A stretch of DNA of 9,380 nt from TMED26 sp042088965 (GCA_042088965.1 JBELLC010000115.1:1-9380); one strand, 5' to 3'. Positions 1-6,485 are shown, counted from the stretch's first letter. The notes: generated by a model not told the origin, from the sequence alone. Numbers and translations: made by a program.

Positions 1-128
1 GGCTGGACAGAGCCATCAACCACATCGCCTGTTTCAGCGGCGATATTGTTTGCCGTTGACATTTGTTTGGTGAAAGATAAAGCGCGCGCCCCGGGCAGGT
101 TTATGCCGGGTGATATATATGAACGCAT
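1..128 (-). CDS. Possible 5' end of an unidentified protein, cut by the left edge
   Basis: An open frame of 42 codons runs from an ATG at 128 to the left edge without a stop. An in-frame TGA lies about five codons before the ATG, so the start must be here or further in. A second in-frame ATG at 62 starts a more typical-looking N-terminus (MSTANNIAAETGDVVDGSVQ). Neither ATG has a clear ribosome site. The frame lies 67 bases downstream of the TPR gene on the same strand, which would fit a shared transcript. I do not recognise the product, and no motif, signal peptide or membrane segment is visible in so short a piece. It could also be a chance open frame. Confidence 0.35.
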   Translation of the reverse strand, partial: MRSYISPGINLPGARALSFTKQMSTANNIAAETGDVVDGSVQ

Positions 129-195
129 ACTGATTTTTGGTCAAAGCCACCATCGACCAGCTGAAGGGCCAACCGCCTGTGAGGTGAATTTTGCG

Positions 196-1875
196 TCAAT
201 CACAACAGGGTGACGTGGTTCGGCAGAAGCATGATGTGGAAATCAACGGATCAGCAACTTTTTTTGCGGCCTCCAAAACCGCCGCGATCTCATCCAGGCC
301 GCTTGCGTCGTCTGTTCTCTCGCAGCATTCTTGATAGCCCAAGAGGCTCCAGATATTACCTGGGTGCTGTGAGGGCCGAACCAATGTGTCGTCGAGACCT
401 AAGTCAGCGCGGTAAACTTCCTTGGCTTCGGCAACCTGCCCTTGGTCTAAGAGCAAGGCACCTAAAGCATGGCGCGGTGGCATCATCCAAGACCAGGGTT
501 CTGCATAATTCAGGGTATCGTATTTGCGAACAGCGGTTCTGAGGTGCTTAAACGCGGTGGTATAATGGCCACATTTGTACTCGGTCTCGCCGTCGAGCAT
601 TTCCATCGCCACCCCAATAATGTCATGGGCATCATTTTGAAAAATGATGCGCTCGGCGGGGATTGCTGCGAATGCGTTTTGCAGTTTTGCCTTTTGATCT
701 CGGGCTTCACTGATATTTCCCAGGACGGCATGGGCAATGCCCTTGCTATATTCTAGGACGGCATTTGAGACACAAAAAACATTTGGGTCATATGCCATTT
801 TTTCGTCAAGTATCTCTTGCCACTTACCAAAGCGAACCAGAACATGATATTTCATACTGTAGAAATATTCGAAGTAATTAATCAGAAAATCATGATCGGT
901 TTCTAAAAATTCGGGTTTGATGAATTTTTGTATTTGATTTGCTGCATTTATTGCTAGTTCATACTGACCAGAAAAGAAAGCACCGTATATTTGAAAGTGC
1001 ACATTATGCAGATAATAAAGATAGTATATGCCAATTTCAGAATTGTGATCTAAATACTTTTTATCCGCCTGTGTGGCTTCAATATTTGATGAAATAACTT
1101 TATCGTATTGGCCGCAAAGAACATAGATATGCGACGGCATGTGAATAAGATGCCCAGCGTCGGGCACGAGCGGCCGCAACTTATCGGAAGCGACAAGGGC
1201 ACGTTCTGGGTGCGGCGACATTTCCATAATGTGAATGTAGAAATGCAGCAGGCCAGGGTGTTCTTCGTCAGAATTTTTTTGGATTTTCTCAAAGGCTTTT
1301 TCGATAATGTTGATCGCCTCCAAGGTGTCTGCACCTTCTGTCGGCGTTCTTTGCTCCAAATCCCACAAGTTCCAGGGCGTTCTCACCATGAATGCCTCCG
1401 CGGTGAGCGCGGCGACGTCATAATCGTCAGGATATTTTGAATAGACGAGACGCATGGCGTCCGCGTAGGCGTCATCCCAGCGCGCCAAAACCTCTTCATC
1501 CGTCTCTGTTGCGGATTGGAACCTTTGCGCTAAGGCCTCACATAATGCAATTTCCACATCACAGATCGCTTTTGAGGTGGCTAGTGCGAGGGCTTTTTGA
1601 GCGTTTTCATAACACGTCTTAACCGCGAGAGGCCGTGCCGTCGGTGACATTTTTAACCACGGAACATTGTAATATGGGCCTGTGGCATAGGCGAGACCAC
1701 AATAGCCCAGGGCACAATATGGATCGATGTCGATAACTTTTTGAAAGCAACGAACGGCTTCGCTGTGATGGAACGCGTAACACCAATTAAGCCCGCGGTT
1801 GAACCAAAGTTTTGCTTCGGCCTCCGGTGTTGATATCTCGCGCTGGTAGGTCCCTAAATTAAAATACTCACTCAT
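196..1875 (-). CDS. Tetratricopeptide repeat protein
   Basis: A 559-residue, probably cytoplasmic protein with no signal peptide or membrane segment. Residues 22-68 form a clear TPR-like helical pair (F-RGLNWCYAFHHSEAVRCFQ, then DP-CALGYCGLAYATGP), a signature of a bacterial family of long TPR proteins of unknown function. The central part carries a conserved His-rich stretch: HFYIH at 211-215, H222, and GHLIHMPSH at 241-249. Further TPR-like helices lie at about 296-345, 375-400 and 465-492 (ending in a helix like LLDQGQVAEAKEVYRADL). The C-terminus is Cys-rich (SCFCRTTSPCCD). The ATG at 1875 is supported by a GAGGA ribosome site 8-9 bases upstream. It lies 58 bases after the decarboxylase-like gene and is probably co-transcribed with it. 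TPRs bind protein partners, but the partner is unknown. Bases about 841-1080 are markedly AT-richer than the rest of the gene. Confidence 0.87.
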   Translation of the reverse strand: MSEYFNLGTYQREISTPEAEAKLWFNRGLNWCYAFHHSEAVRCFQKVIDIDPYCALGYCGLAYATGPYYNVPWLKMSPTARPLAVKTCYENAQKALALATSKAICDVEIALCEALAQRFQSATETDEEVLARWDDAYADAMRLVYSKYPDDYDVAALTAEAFMVRTPWNLWDLEQRTPTEGADTLEAINIIEKAFEKIQKNSDEEHPGLLHFYIHIMEMSPHPERALVASDKLRPLVPDAGHLIHMPSHIYVLCGQYDKVISSNIEATQADKKYLDHNSEIGIYYLYYLHNVHFQIYGAFFSGQYELAINAANQIQKFIKPEFLETDHDFLINYFEYFYSMKYHVLVRFGKWQEILDEKMAYDPNVFCVSNAVLEYSKGIAHAVLGNISEARDQKAKLQNAFAAIPAERIIFQNDAHDIIGVAMEMLDGETEYKCGHYTTAFKHLRTAVRKYDTLNYAEPWSWMMPPRHALGALLLDQGQVAEAKEVYRADLGLDDTLVRPSQHPGNIWSLLGYQECCERTDDASGLDEIAAVLEAAKKVADPLISTSCFCRTTSPCCD

Positions 1876-1933
1876 TTTTATGTCCTCAAAAATATCATGT
1901 CCTTAAAAAATTAATATTTTGAAAAATGCCTTA

Positions 1934-2317
1934 TCACGCTTTTATGACGCCTAATTCTGTCAGAACGTTTTGCGCAATTTGTGTTGCATCTCGAGCGGCA
2001 GGGAAACCCGCATAGATCGCAGTTTGCAAGATGGTCTCACGGATTTCCTCGGCCGTTGCGCCATTGTTTACGGCAGCCAGCACGTGAACATGAAGCTCAT
2101 TCGCGCGACCAAGCGATGTCAGGCTTGCGATGGTCAGCAATGAGCGGGTTTTTAGATCCAACCCATCGCGCGACCAGACCAAGCCATATGCCGCTTCCTC
2201 GGCCAGGCGGTTATAGGCCGCCGTAAAGTCTGTTTCACGCCTATCGCGGGCGGTGACATAGTCTTCCCCAAAAATTTCAAGCAGCAACGCGCGGCCCTTT
2301 TCTGCGGCATCGGACAT
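1934..2317 (-). CDS. Carboxymuconolactone decarboxylase (PcaC-like) family protein
   Basis: A 127-residue, single-domain helical protein of the carboxymuconolactone decarboxylase family, at the usual length for PcaC. Recognisable elements are the LKTRSLLTIASLTSLGR helix (about 55-71), the ELHVHV-AAVNNG segment (74-86, with H76 and H78), and the EEIRETILQTAIYAGFPAA segment (90-108) that matches the PcaC-type signature. It has no CXXC pair, which separates it from the peroxidase-type AhpD members. In the protocatechuate branch of the beta-ketoadipate pathway PcaC converts gamma-carboxymuconolactone to beta-ketoadipate enol-lactone. No other pca gene is seen here, so the substrate is open. The start at 2317 has a strong GGGAGGG ribosome site about 8 bases upstream. 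The TPR gene follows 58 bases downstream on the same strand. Confidence 0.86.
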   Translation of the reverse strand: MSDAAEKGRALLLEIFGEDYVTARDRRETDFTAAYNRLAEEAAYGLVWSRDGLDLKTRSLLTIASLTSLGRANELHVHVLAAVNNGATAEEIRETILQTAIYAGFPAARDATQIAQNVLTELGVIKA

Positions 2318-2397
2318 GGTTAACCCTCCCTTTTGTCAAATTTGCGGAAGTGTGGCGGCGGCGACGGCCTGTCAATGTCAATCACCCCGCCCTTGTT

Positions 2398-2415
2398 GTC
2401 GATCGATGGATCGAC
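2398..2415. repeat. Perfect 7-bp inverted repeat in intergenic DNA
   Basis: GTCGATC and GATCGAC flank a four-base loop GATG. It lies in the 246-base stretch between the crotonase stop and the decarboxylase-like start. It may form a small hairpin or be a binding site. There is no adjacent T-tract, so it is a poor terminator. The rest of the stretch shows no credible gene. Confidence 0.35.
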
Positions 2416-2563
2416 CATGGCGACTTTCCCGGAACCAGCCCTCACAGATTATCAAATGCGATCACCATACCGAGTTCAGCCAGGCGCCAGGGTCACCCTG
2501 CCTCCACGGTTGGCCTCTGCATCGCAGTCGGGGTGCTCAGGACAGCCATGGAACGGTGCGGAT

Positions 2564-3067
2564 CTAACGTCCTTTGAAAACAGGTTTACGCTTTTCCATG
2601 AACGCGGTGATACCCTCAATATGATCCTCTGTCATCATGCTGTCAGCCATCCGTTCGGCTTCCATCTGAAGCTGCGATTCCATGCTGAGATGATTTGTTT
2701 GATTGAACAGCATTTTCGCATTTGCATAGGCGTGCGTGGGGCCAGCGGCGAGGCGTTGGGCAAGTTTATTGGTTTCGGCGACCAGATCCTCAGAGGGGAC
2801 TACCCAGTTGACCAAACCAAGTTCCTTTGCCCTTTCTGCGCCAAAGCGATCACCGAGGAAGGCCAGTTCCATCTGGTGTTTCATGCCGAGGGTGCGGCCA
2901 ACAAAATAAGATGAGCCGCCGTCTGGACTGGCACCGATATGGCAGTAAGCGAGCGTGAAAATGGCATCGTCGGCTGCAATTGCCAGATCGCAGGACGCCA
3001 TCAGGCCGATCCCAAATCCGGCGGCGGCACCACGGACGCTGGCGATTACTGGCTTGCCCATGCGCCG
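2564..3067 (-). CDS. Enoyl-CoA hydratase/isomerase family protein, 5' end missing in gap 1
   Basis: The C-terminal two thirds (about 167 codons) of a crotonase-superfamily protein. The open frame runs into the N run. Numbering from the internal Met at 3061, residues 2-15 are the conserved GKPVIASVRGAAAG strand, 24-30 CDLAIAA, 42-53 IGASPDGGSSYF, and 72-87 the AERAKELGLVNWVVP segment, followed by the C-terminal helices. By alignment with rat mitochondrial enoyl-CoA hydratase, the two catalytic glutamates (144 and 164) fall on Gly19 and Tyr39 here. Asp47 in the PDGG motif corresponds to the acid used by PaaG-type isomerases. An isomerase, dehalogenase-like or other CoA-ester activity is therefore more likely than hydration. 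About 85-95 residues, including the first oxyanion-hole segment, are missing. The Met at 3061 is internal, not the start. Confidence 0.9.
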   Translation of the reverse strand, partial: RRMGKPVIASVRGAAAGFGIGLMASCDLAIAADDAIFTLAYCHIGASPDGGSSYFVGRTLGMKHQMELAFLGDRFGAERAKELGLVNWVVPSEDLVAETNKLAQRLAAGPTHAYANAKMLFNQTNHLSMESQLQMEAERMADSMMTEDHIEGITAFMEKRKPVFKGR

Positions 3068-3167
3068 NNNNNNNNNNNNNNNNNNNNNNNNNNNNNNNNN
3101 NNNNNNNNNNNNNNNNNNNNNNNNNNNNNNNNNNNNNNNNNNNNNNNNNNNNNNNNNNNNNNNNNNN
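3068..3167. other. Assembly gap 1 (100 N)
   Basis: Exactly 100 ambiguous bases, the usual placeholder for a scaffold gap of unknown length. The crotonase gene needs about 270 more coding bases, and the sequence to the right does not resemble a crotonase N-terminus. The true gap is therefore probably longer than drawn. Confidence 0.97.
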
Positions 3168-3251
3168 ATCGATCATAACCGTATGGCATGTGTCGGGGCA
3201 ATGTCCTGGGGGACGGTCAAAGGCGTGTTTAGGGTGGCTGAAGACCGTCAT
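3168..3251 (-). CDS. Possible 5' end of an unidentified gene running into gap 1
   Basis: From an ATG at 3251 a minus-strand frame of 28 codons stays open to the gap edge. Its N-terminus contains FDRPPGHCPDTCHTVMID. It does not look like a crotonase N-terminus, so if real it belongs to another gene lying between the crotonase and the class II aldolase gene. The end (HTVMID) vaguely recalls the first strand of isochorismatase-like hydrolases, but this is too short to assign. There is no good ribosome site before the ATG. It may be intergenic DNA upstream of the aldolase gene instead. Confidence 0.2.
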
Positions 3252-3381
3252 GCGGTTAGTTTTTTGGTCATTATTAAGGTTTTTTTAGCGCTTTTTGATA
3301 AAATCGCCTTGAGCTATCGTCTTTTGGTAATCAAGCTATTGTCTCACGGTAATCTTCATCATTCTGAAAGGGCGTTAAGCA

Positions 3382-4167
3382 ATGTCAACAGCGGCGATCA
3401 ACAACCATGGCTCTGCCGACGGTAAATTCAGCCCCGAGGAATGGCAGGCGCGCTGCGATCTTGCCGCGTGTTATCGGCTTGTTGATCATTACGGCTGGAG
3501 CGATCTTTTCGGCACACACATTTCCTTGCGGGTGCCTGGCACCGATCATTTTTTGCTGAACCCCTTTGGCCTGTTGTTTGGTGAGATCACGGCGTCATCG
3601 CTGGTGAAGGTCGATCAAGACGGCAATATGCTGACCGAAAGTGAGCACCCGATCAATCCAGCAGGCTTCACCATTCACTCTGCCATCCATATGTCATCAC
3701 ATACTATGAATGCGGTTCTGCACACCCATACGCGGGCGGGAAATGCGGTGTCGTGCATGAAAGAGGGGCTGCTGCCCTATCATCAAAAGGCCCTGACAGT
3801 TCTTGGTTTCATCGGATATCATGATTACGAATCGATTGCTATTGATCACGATGAGCGGTCACGGATCGTCAAAAGCCTTGGTGACGGCAATATTCTGGTG
3901 CTGCGCAACCATGGTTTGTTGACGGTCGGCGAGACTATCGGTGAGGCCTTTTTTTGGATGCACCGCATGGAGACGGCCTGCCAATATCAAGTAGATATGC
4001 TGAGCATGAACCAGGAAATTCAACCGCCCACAAAAGACGTACAGGATTACACCATTGCGCTCAGTAAAAAGATGTTTGCCAAGGGCGGTAACCTGTCAAA
4101 GAATCAGCGATGGCCCGCGATGATCCGTAAGCTAGAGCGTGAATGTATCGACGATTGGCGGCAATAA
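3382..4167 (+). CDS. Class II aldolase/adducin family protein
   Basis: A 261-residue cytoplasmic protein spanning a full class II aldolase/adducin head domain, with an N-terminal helical extension and a C-terminal tail (about 215-261). The expected zinc ligands are all present: H114 and H116 in the HTHTRAG motif and H177 in RNHGLL. The THISLR-VPG segment (45-53) and the NPFGLLFGEIT segment (60-70) match the phosphate or substrate loop region of the family. By spacing to H114, the residue equivalent to the catalytic Glu73 of L-fuculose-1-phosphate aldolase is Gly95. It therefore resembles the adducin-like subgroup and may not be a fuculose-type aldolase. The ATG at 3382 is preceded by a GAAAGGG ribosome site about 9 bases upstream. 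It stands alone on its strand and converges with the DUF1826 gene, from which it is separated by 103 bases. Confidence 0.92.
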   Translation: MSTAAINNHGSADGKFSPEEWQARCDLAACYRLVDHYGWSDLFGTHISLRVPGTDHFLLNPFGLLFGEITASSLVKVDQDGNMLTESEHPINPAGFTIHSAIHMSSHTMNAVLHTHTRAGNAVSCMKEGLLPYHQKALTVLGFIGYHDYESIAIDHDERSRIVKSLGDGNILVLRNHGLLTVGETIGEAFFWMHRMETACQYQVDMLSMNQEIQPPTKDVQDYTIALSKKMFAKGGNLSKNQRWPAMIRKLERECIDDWRQ

Positions 4168-4184
4168 GCTGCGCTGTGAGAGCG

Positions 4185-4200
4185 GCTGTCCTGTGACAGC
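4185..4200. terminator. Weak hairpin between convergent genes
   Basis: GCTGTC and GACAGC pair around the loop CTGT, 18 bases after the class II aldolase stop and between two convergent genes. Position and shape suit a terminator, but no T-tract follows, so it would need Rho or another factor. Confidence 0.35.
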
Positions 4201-4270
4201 TATTAAGGCCATAATCTGATATTATATGCATCTCTGCGTATGACGAATGCTTGAGCGCAGAACGACAGTA

Positions 4271-4778
4271 TTAGCTCCGTGATGCCATCACATTGTGCCA
4301 AAAGTCCTCATGATCAAGACGCATCAATATCAAGGGGCCATTCAGGGCTGTATCGGGTGTCCGGTGCAGTAATCCTTCAGGGCCGCCGCGAAAAACGGCA
4401 ATATCCCATGGACGCATAAACTGCCGCGCAGCCGGGTCTATCAAGATGTCCTCATTGGACATGCCCGACGCGTAAGCACGGTGATCAACCGCTTCATCAG
4501 GAAGCCATTCGGTGCCTTGTCCAGCATAGGTCACCAGCAATCGCATCGGCACATTATCCTTATGGTAGCGACGGCAGTCACGCTGTGTTCCAACGCAAAA
4601 GCCAATAGACGCCTCGCCTGCCATGGCACAAAAGTGCTGACAGACATGGGCCATATCCGCGACCCAAAGCCTATAAAAAGGGTCGGATTGGAGCGCATTT
4701 GGGATCGCCCCCTGCAGTAGATCAGCAATATCGTCGGCGCTGCTCTCTTTAAAAACCTGCCCGCGCACAGTGAACGTT
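4271..4778 (-). CDS. DUF1826 family protein, 5' end missing in gap 2
   Basis: About 169 codons of a protein that I recognise as DUF1826 from its core motif, YHKDNVPMRLLVTYAGQGTEWLP (broken here as YHKD, then RLLVTYAGQGTEWLP), followed by WDIAVFRGGPEGLLHRTP and a final LILMRLDHED. Numbering from the GTG at 4768 these lie at about 68-90, 121-138 and 147-154. The frame stays open past that GTG to the gap edge, and the family is usually longer, so the true start is probably in the gap. Function is unknown. Members are often encoded next to COG0523/ZigA GTPases under zinc-responsive Zur control, and that neighbour is present here, facing away. His69, Asp71, His135 and Arg150 have the spacing of an HxD...H...R iron/2-oxoglutarate centre, which is an inference from pattern alone. 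Confidence 0.82.
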
Positions 4779-4878
4779 NNNNNNNNNNNNNNNNNNNNNN
4801 NNNNNNNNNNNNNNNNNNNNNNNNNNNNNNNNNNNNNNNNNNNNNNNNNNNNNNNNNNNNNNNNNNNNNNNNNNNNNN
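4779..4878. other. Assembly gap 2 (100 N)
   Basis: Exactly 100 ambiguous bases. It removes the N-terminal GTP-binding segment of the CobW gene (about 75-90 residues), probably the first residues of the DUF1826 gene, and their shared divergent promoter. The true missing DNA is therefore likely to be several hundred bases. Confidence 0.97.
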
Positions 4879-4879
4879 G

Positions 4880-5851
4880 CAGGTGCGCGCGCTGGCACGG
4901 GAAGAAAGATTTGATTACCTATTGATCGAAAGCACGGGCATTTCAGAGCCTTTGCCAGTGGCGACAACGTTCGACTTTCGCGATGAGGCGGGGCACAGTT
5001 TATCAGATGTTTCTCGGCTTGATACTATGGTCACAGTTGTCGATGCGGCAAACCTCATCCGAAATTATAGTTCGACCGACTTCTTGAAAGATCAGGGTGA
5101 GAGCCTTGGTGAAGATGATGAACGAACGCTGGTTGATTTGCTGGTCGAACAGATCGAATTCGCCAATGTTATTCTCTTAAATAAAACAGACTTGGTTTCG
5201 GCAGCTGAAATAAAGACCGTCGAAGCCATTATTCGTGGCCTGAATGTGAAAGCGAAAGTCATCAAAACAACGCTGTCGCAAGTGGACCTGCAAGAGGTTA
5301 TGGATACCGGCCTTTTCGACATGCAAGACGCGCAAGAACATCCCCTATGGGCACAGGAACTTTATAACCCTGATGCGCATGTGCCCGAAACCGAAGAGTA
5401 CGGTATCACGCGTTTTGTATATCGCGCCCGTGAACCGTTTGATCCCGATAAAATCCATAGGTTTTTCAGCCAAGAATGGCCTGGTGTGGTGCGTGCGAAG
5501 GGATTCTTTTGGTTATCATCCCGGCCTGATTTTGTAGGTGAGGTTTCCCAAGCAGGGGCTTTCGTGCGCCATAAAGGGATTGGCCGTTGGTGGGCGTCCG
5601 TGCCGATAGACAAGTGGCCTGATCGCCGTGCCGTTGAGGAGGTTGTCAAACAATATTGGAACAAAGATTACGGTGACCGCCGGCAGGAAATTGTTTTCAT
5701 CGGTCTGCGTGATGCGATGGATGAGGCGGCCATTCGATCACGGCTCGACACTTGTCTCGTCGATGATTACCTCACGTCACCTGACTATTTTCAAAACCTC
5801 AAAGACCCGTTCCCAAAATGGTTTGAAGACGTCGGCGACATGAAATTTTAG
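4880..5851 (+). CDS. zigA: ZigA-type zinc chaperone GTPase (CobW/COG0523), 5' end missing in gap 2
   Basis: 323 codons of a CobW-family P-loop GTPase, open into the gap. Visible from the first codon: the Walker B/switch segment FDYLLIESTGISEPLP (11-26), LDTMVTVVDA (47-56), the acidic DDERTLVDLLVEQIEFA stretch (79-95), the guanine-specificity NKTD (101-104), and a C-terminal CobW_C domain (about 177-297) with FVYRAREPFDP and RAKGFFWL. The ESTGISEP and LDTMVTVVDA blocks are typical of the ZigA/ZagA subgroup, which handles zinc under zinc starvation, rather than of cobalamin-pathway CobW. The Walker A loop and the CXCC metal site would lie in the missing part and cannot be checked. The GTG at 4883 is internal, not the start. 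DUF1826 is divergent across the gap, which supports the zinc assignment. A strong hairpin lies about 70 bases downstream. Confidence 0.92.
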   Translation, partial: QVRALAREERFDYLLIESTGISEPLPVATTFDFRDEAGHSLSDVSRLDTMVTVVDAANLIRNYSSTDFLKDQGESLGEDDERTLVDLLVEQIEFANVILLNKTDLVSAAEIKTVEAIIRGLNVKAKVIKTTLSQVDLQEVMDTGLFDMQDAQEHPLWAQELYNPDAHVPETEEYGITRFVYRAREPFDPDKIHRFFSQEWPGVVRAKGFFWLSSRPDFVGEVSQAGAFVRHKGIGRWWASVPIDKWPDRRAVEEVVKQYWNKDYGDRRQEIVFIGLRDAMDEAAIRSRLDTCLVDDYLTSPDYFQNLKDPFPKWFEDVGDMKF

Positions 5852-5877
5852 GCATGCATAGGGCCCCTGCGGCTCTC

Positions 5878-5903
5878 TGACATTTTGTGAGAAGCCAATG
5901 TCA
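5878..5903. repeat. Inverted repeat TGACATT/AATGTCA
   Basis: A perfect 7-bp inverted repeat with a 12-base loop, 26 bases after the GTPase stop and just before the larger hairpin. It may be part of the same termination region or a separate site. Confidence 0.4.
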
Positions 5904-5919
5904 TGGCGCTTCTGATGTC

Positions 5920-5956
5920 GATCCTCGCCTTGTTTTTGGCAAACAAAGCGAGGGTC
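5920..5956. terminator. Long hairpin between convergent genes, likely bidirectional terminator
   Basis: GATCCTCGC-c-TTGTTT pairs with AAACAA-a-GCGAGGGTC around the loop TTGGC. This gives about 15 paired bases with one mismatch and one G-T pair. It lies between the GTPase stop at 5851 and the monooxygenase-fold stop at 5964, where a terminator for both strands is expected. There is no long T-run outside the stem. Confidence 0.6.
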
Positions 5957-5963
5957 ACCAAGA

Positions 5964-6275
5964 TTAGGCGTCTGACATGACATGGACCGCGCGGTCAGCC
6001 AACAGATCTTTATTTTTTTCGGCGTAGGCTTTCATATGTGGGGCGGCGGCATGGGCTTTCAAATGCGCGAGGCTGGCCCATTTTTCGACCACCACAAAGG
6101 TGTCGGCACCATAGGGTACAGCGAAACTTGCGTCGCTACAGTCGACAACAGCGCCGTATTCGATGCAGCCATCTTCGGCATGAACGGCGGGCACATTGGC
6201 GTTAAAGTTGGCCAGCACTTCATCGCGTTTACCTGGCTTGGCCGTGATCACGGCGATAACATGAACTCTCGACAT
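5964..6275 (-). CDS. Antibiotic biosynthesis monooxygenase-fold protein (putative quinol monooxygenase)
   Basis: A 103-residue dimeric ferredoxin-like alpha/beta protein of the ABM family, at the usual length of about 95-105. It opens with the first strand SRVHVIAVITAKPGKRDEV, then has the AEDGCIEYG turn (34-42), the FVVVEKWASLAHLKAHAAAPHM block (59-81), and a short C-terminal strand. Family members include YgiN-type quinol monooxygenases, heme-degrading enzymes and cofactor-free aromatic oxygenases. The substrate cannot be read from the sequence. I chose the ATG at 6275 over the upstream one at 6296 because AGGGAG stands 7 bases before it and the family motif starts immediately. It converges with the GTPase gene across paired hairpins. 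Confidence 0.88.
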   Translation of the reverse strand: MSRVHVIAVITAKPGKRDEVLANFNANVPAVHAEDGCIEYGAVVDCSDASFAVPYGADTFVVVEKWASLAHLKAHAAAPHMKAYAEKNKDLLADRAVHVMSDA

Positions 6276-6282
6276 ATCGGTT

Positions 6283-6288
6283 CTCCCT
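6283..6288 (-). promoter_or_regulatory. Ribosome site setting the ABM start
   Basis: AGGGAG on the minus strand, 7 bases before the ATG at 6275. It lies inside the longer frame that begins at 6296, so it favours the shorter protein. Confidence 0.7.
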
Positions 6289-6485
6289 CTGGTCATTATT
6301 TTAACATGGTGTAATCAGCAAAGACGACTGAGATCTTACAGATATGGCCGGATGCTGCGTGTTATCATGTTTTAAAAGGTGCCGGTTTTCATCGCACTTC
6401 GCAACCAGGTTTCGACGAAAGCAACCCTGAAACGTGCTTCTTGTTTGCCAGTGCACCCGCATTCAGGCTATCGCATCAGGGAACC

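Noticed and set aside
1108..1440. A 110-codon plus-strand open frame
   Set aside because: It is antisense to the TPR gene, with no family motif or ribosome site.
2333..2914. A 193-codon plus-strand open frame
   Set aside because: It is antisense to the crotonase coding region and its translation resembles no family. The minus-strand frame has clear motifs.
3252..3381. Promoter elements upstream of the class II aldolase gene
   Set aside because: The stretch is AT-rich and must hold the promoter, but no TTGACA-like and TATAAT-like pair with proper spacing could be singled out.
5982..6314. A 110-codon plus-strand open frame
   Set aside because: It mirrors the ABM-fold gene, whose minus-strand translation is a recognisable family member with a ribosome site.
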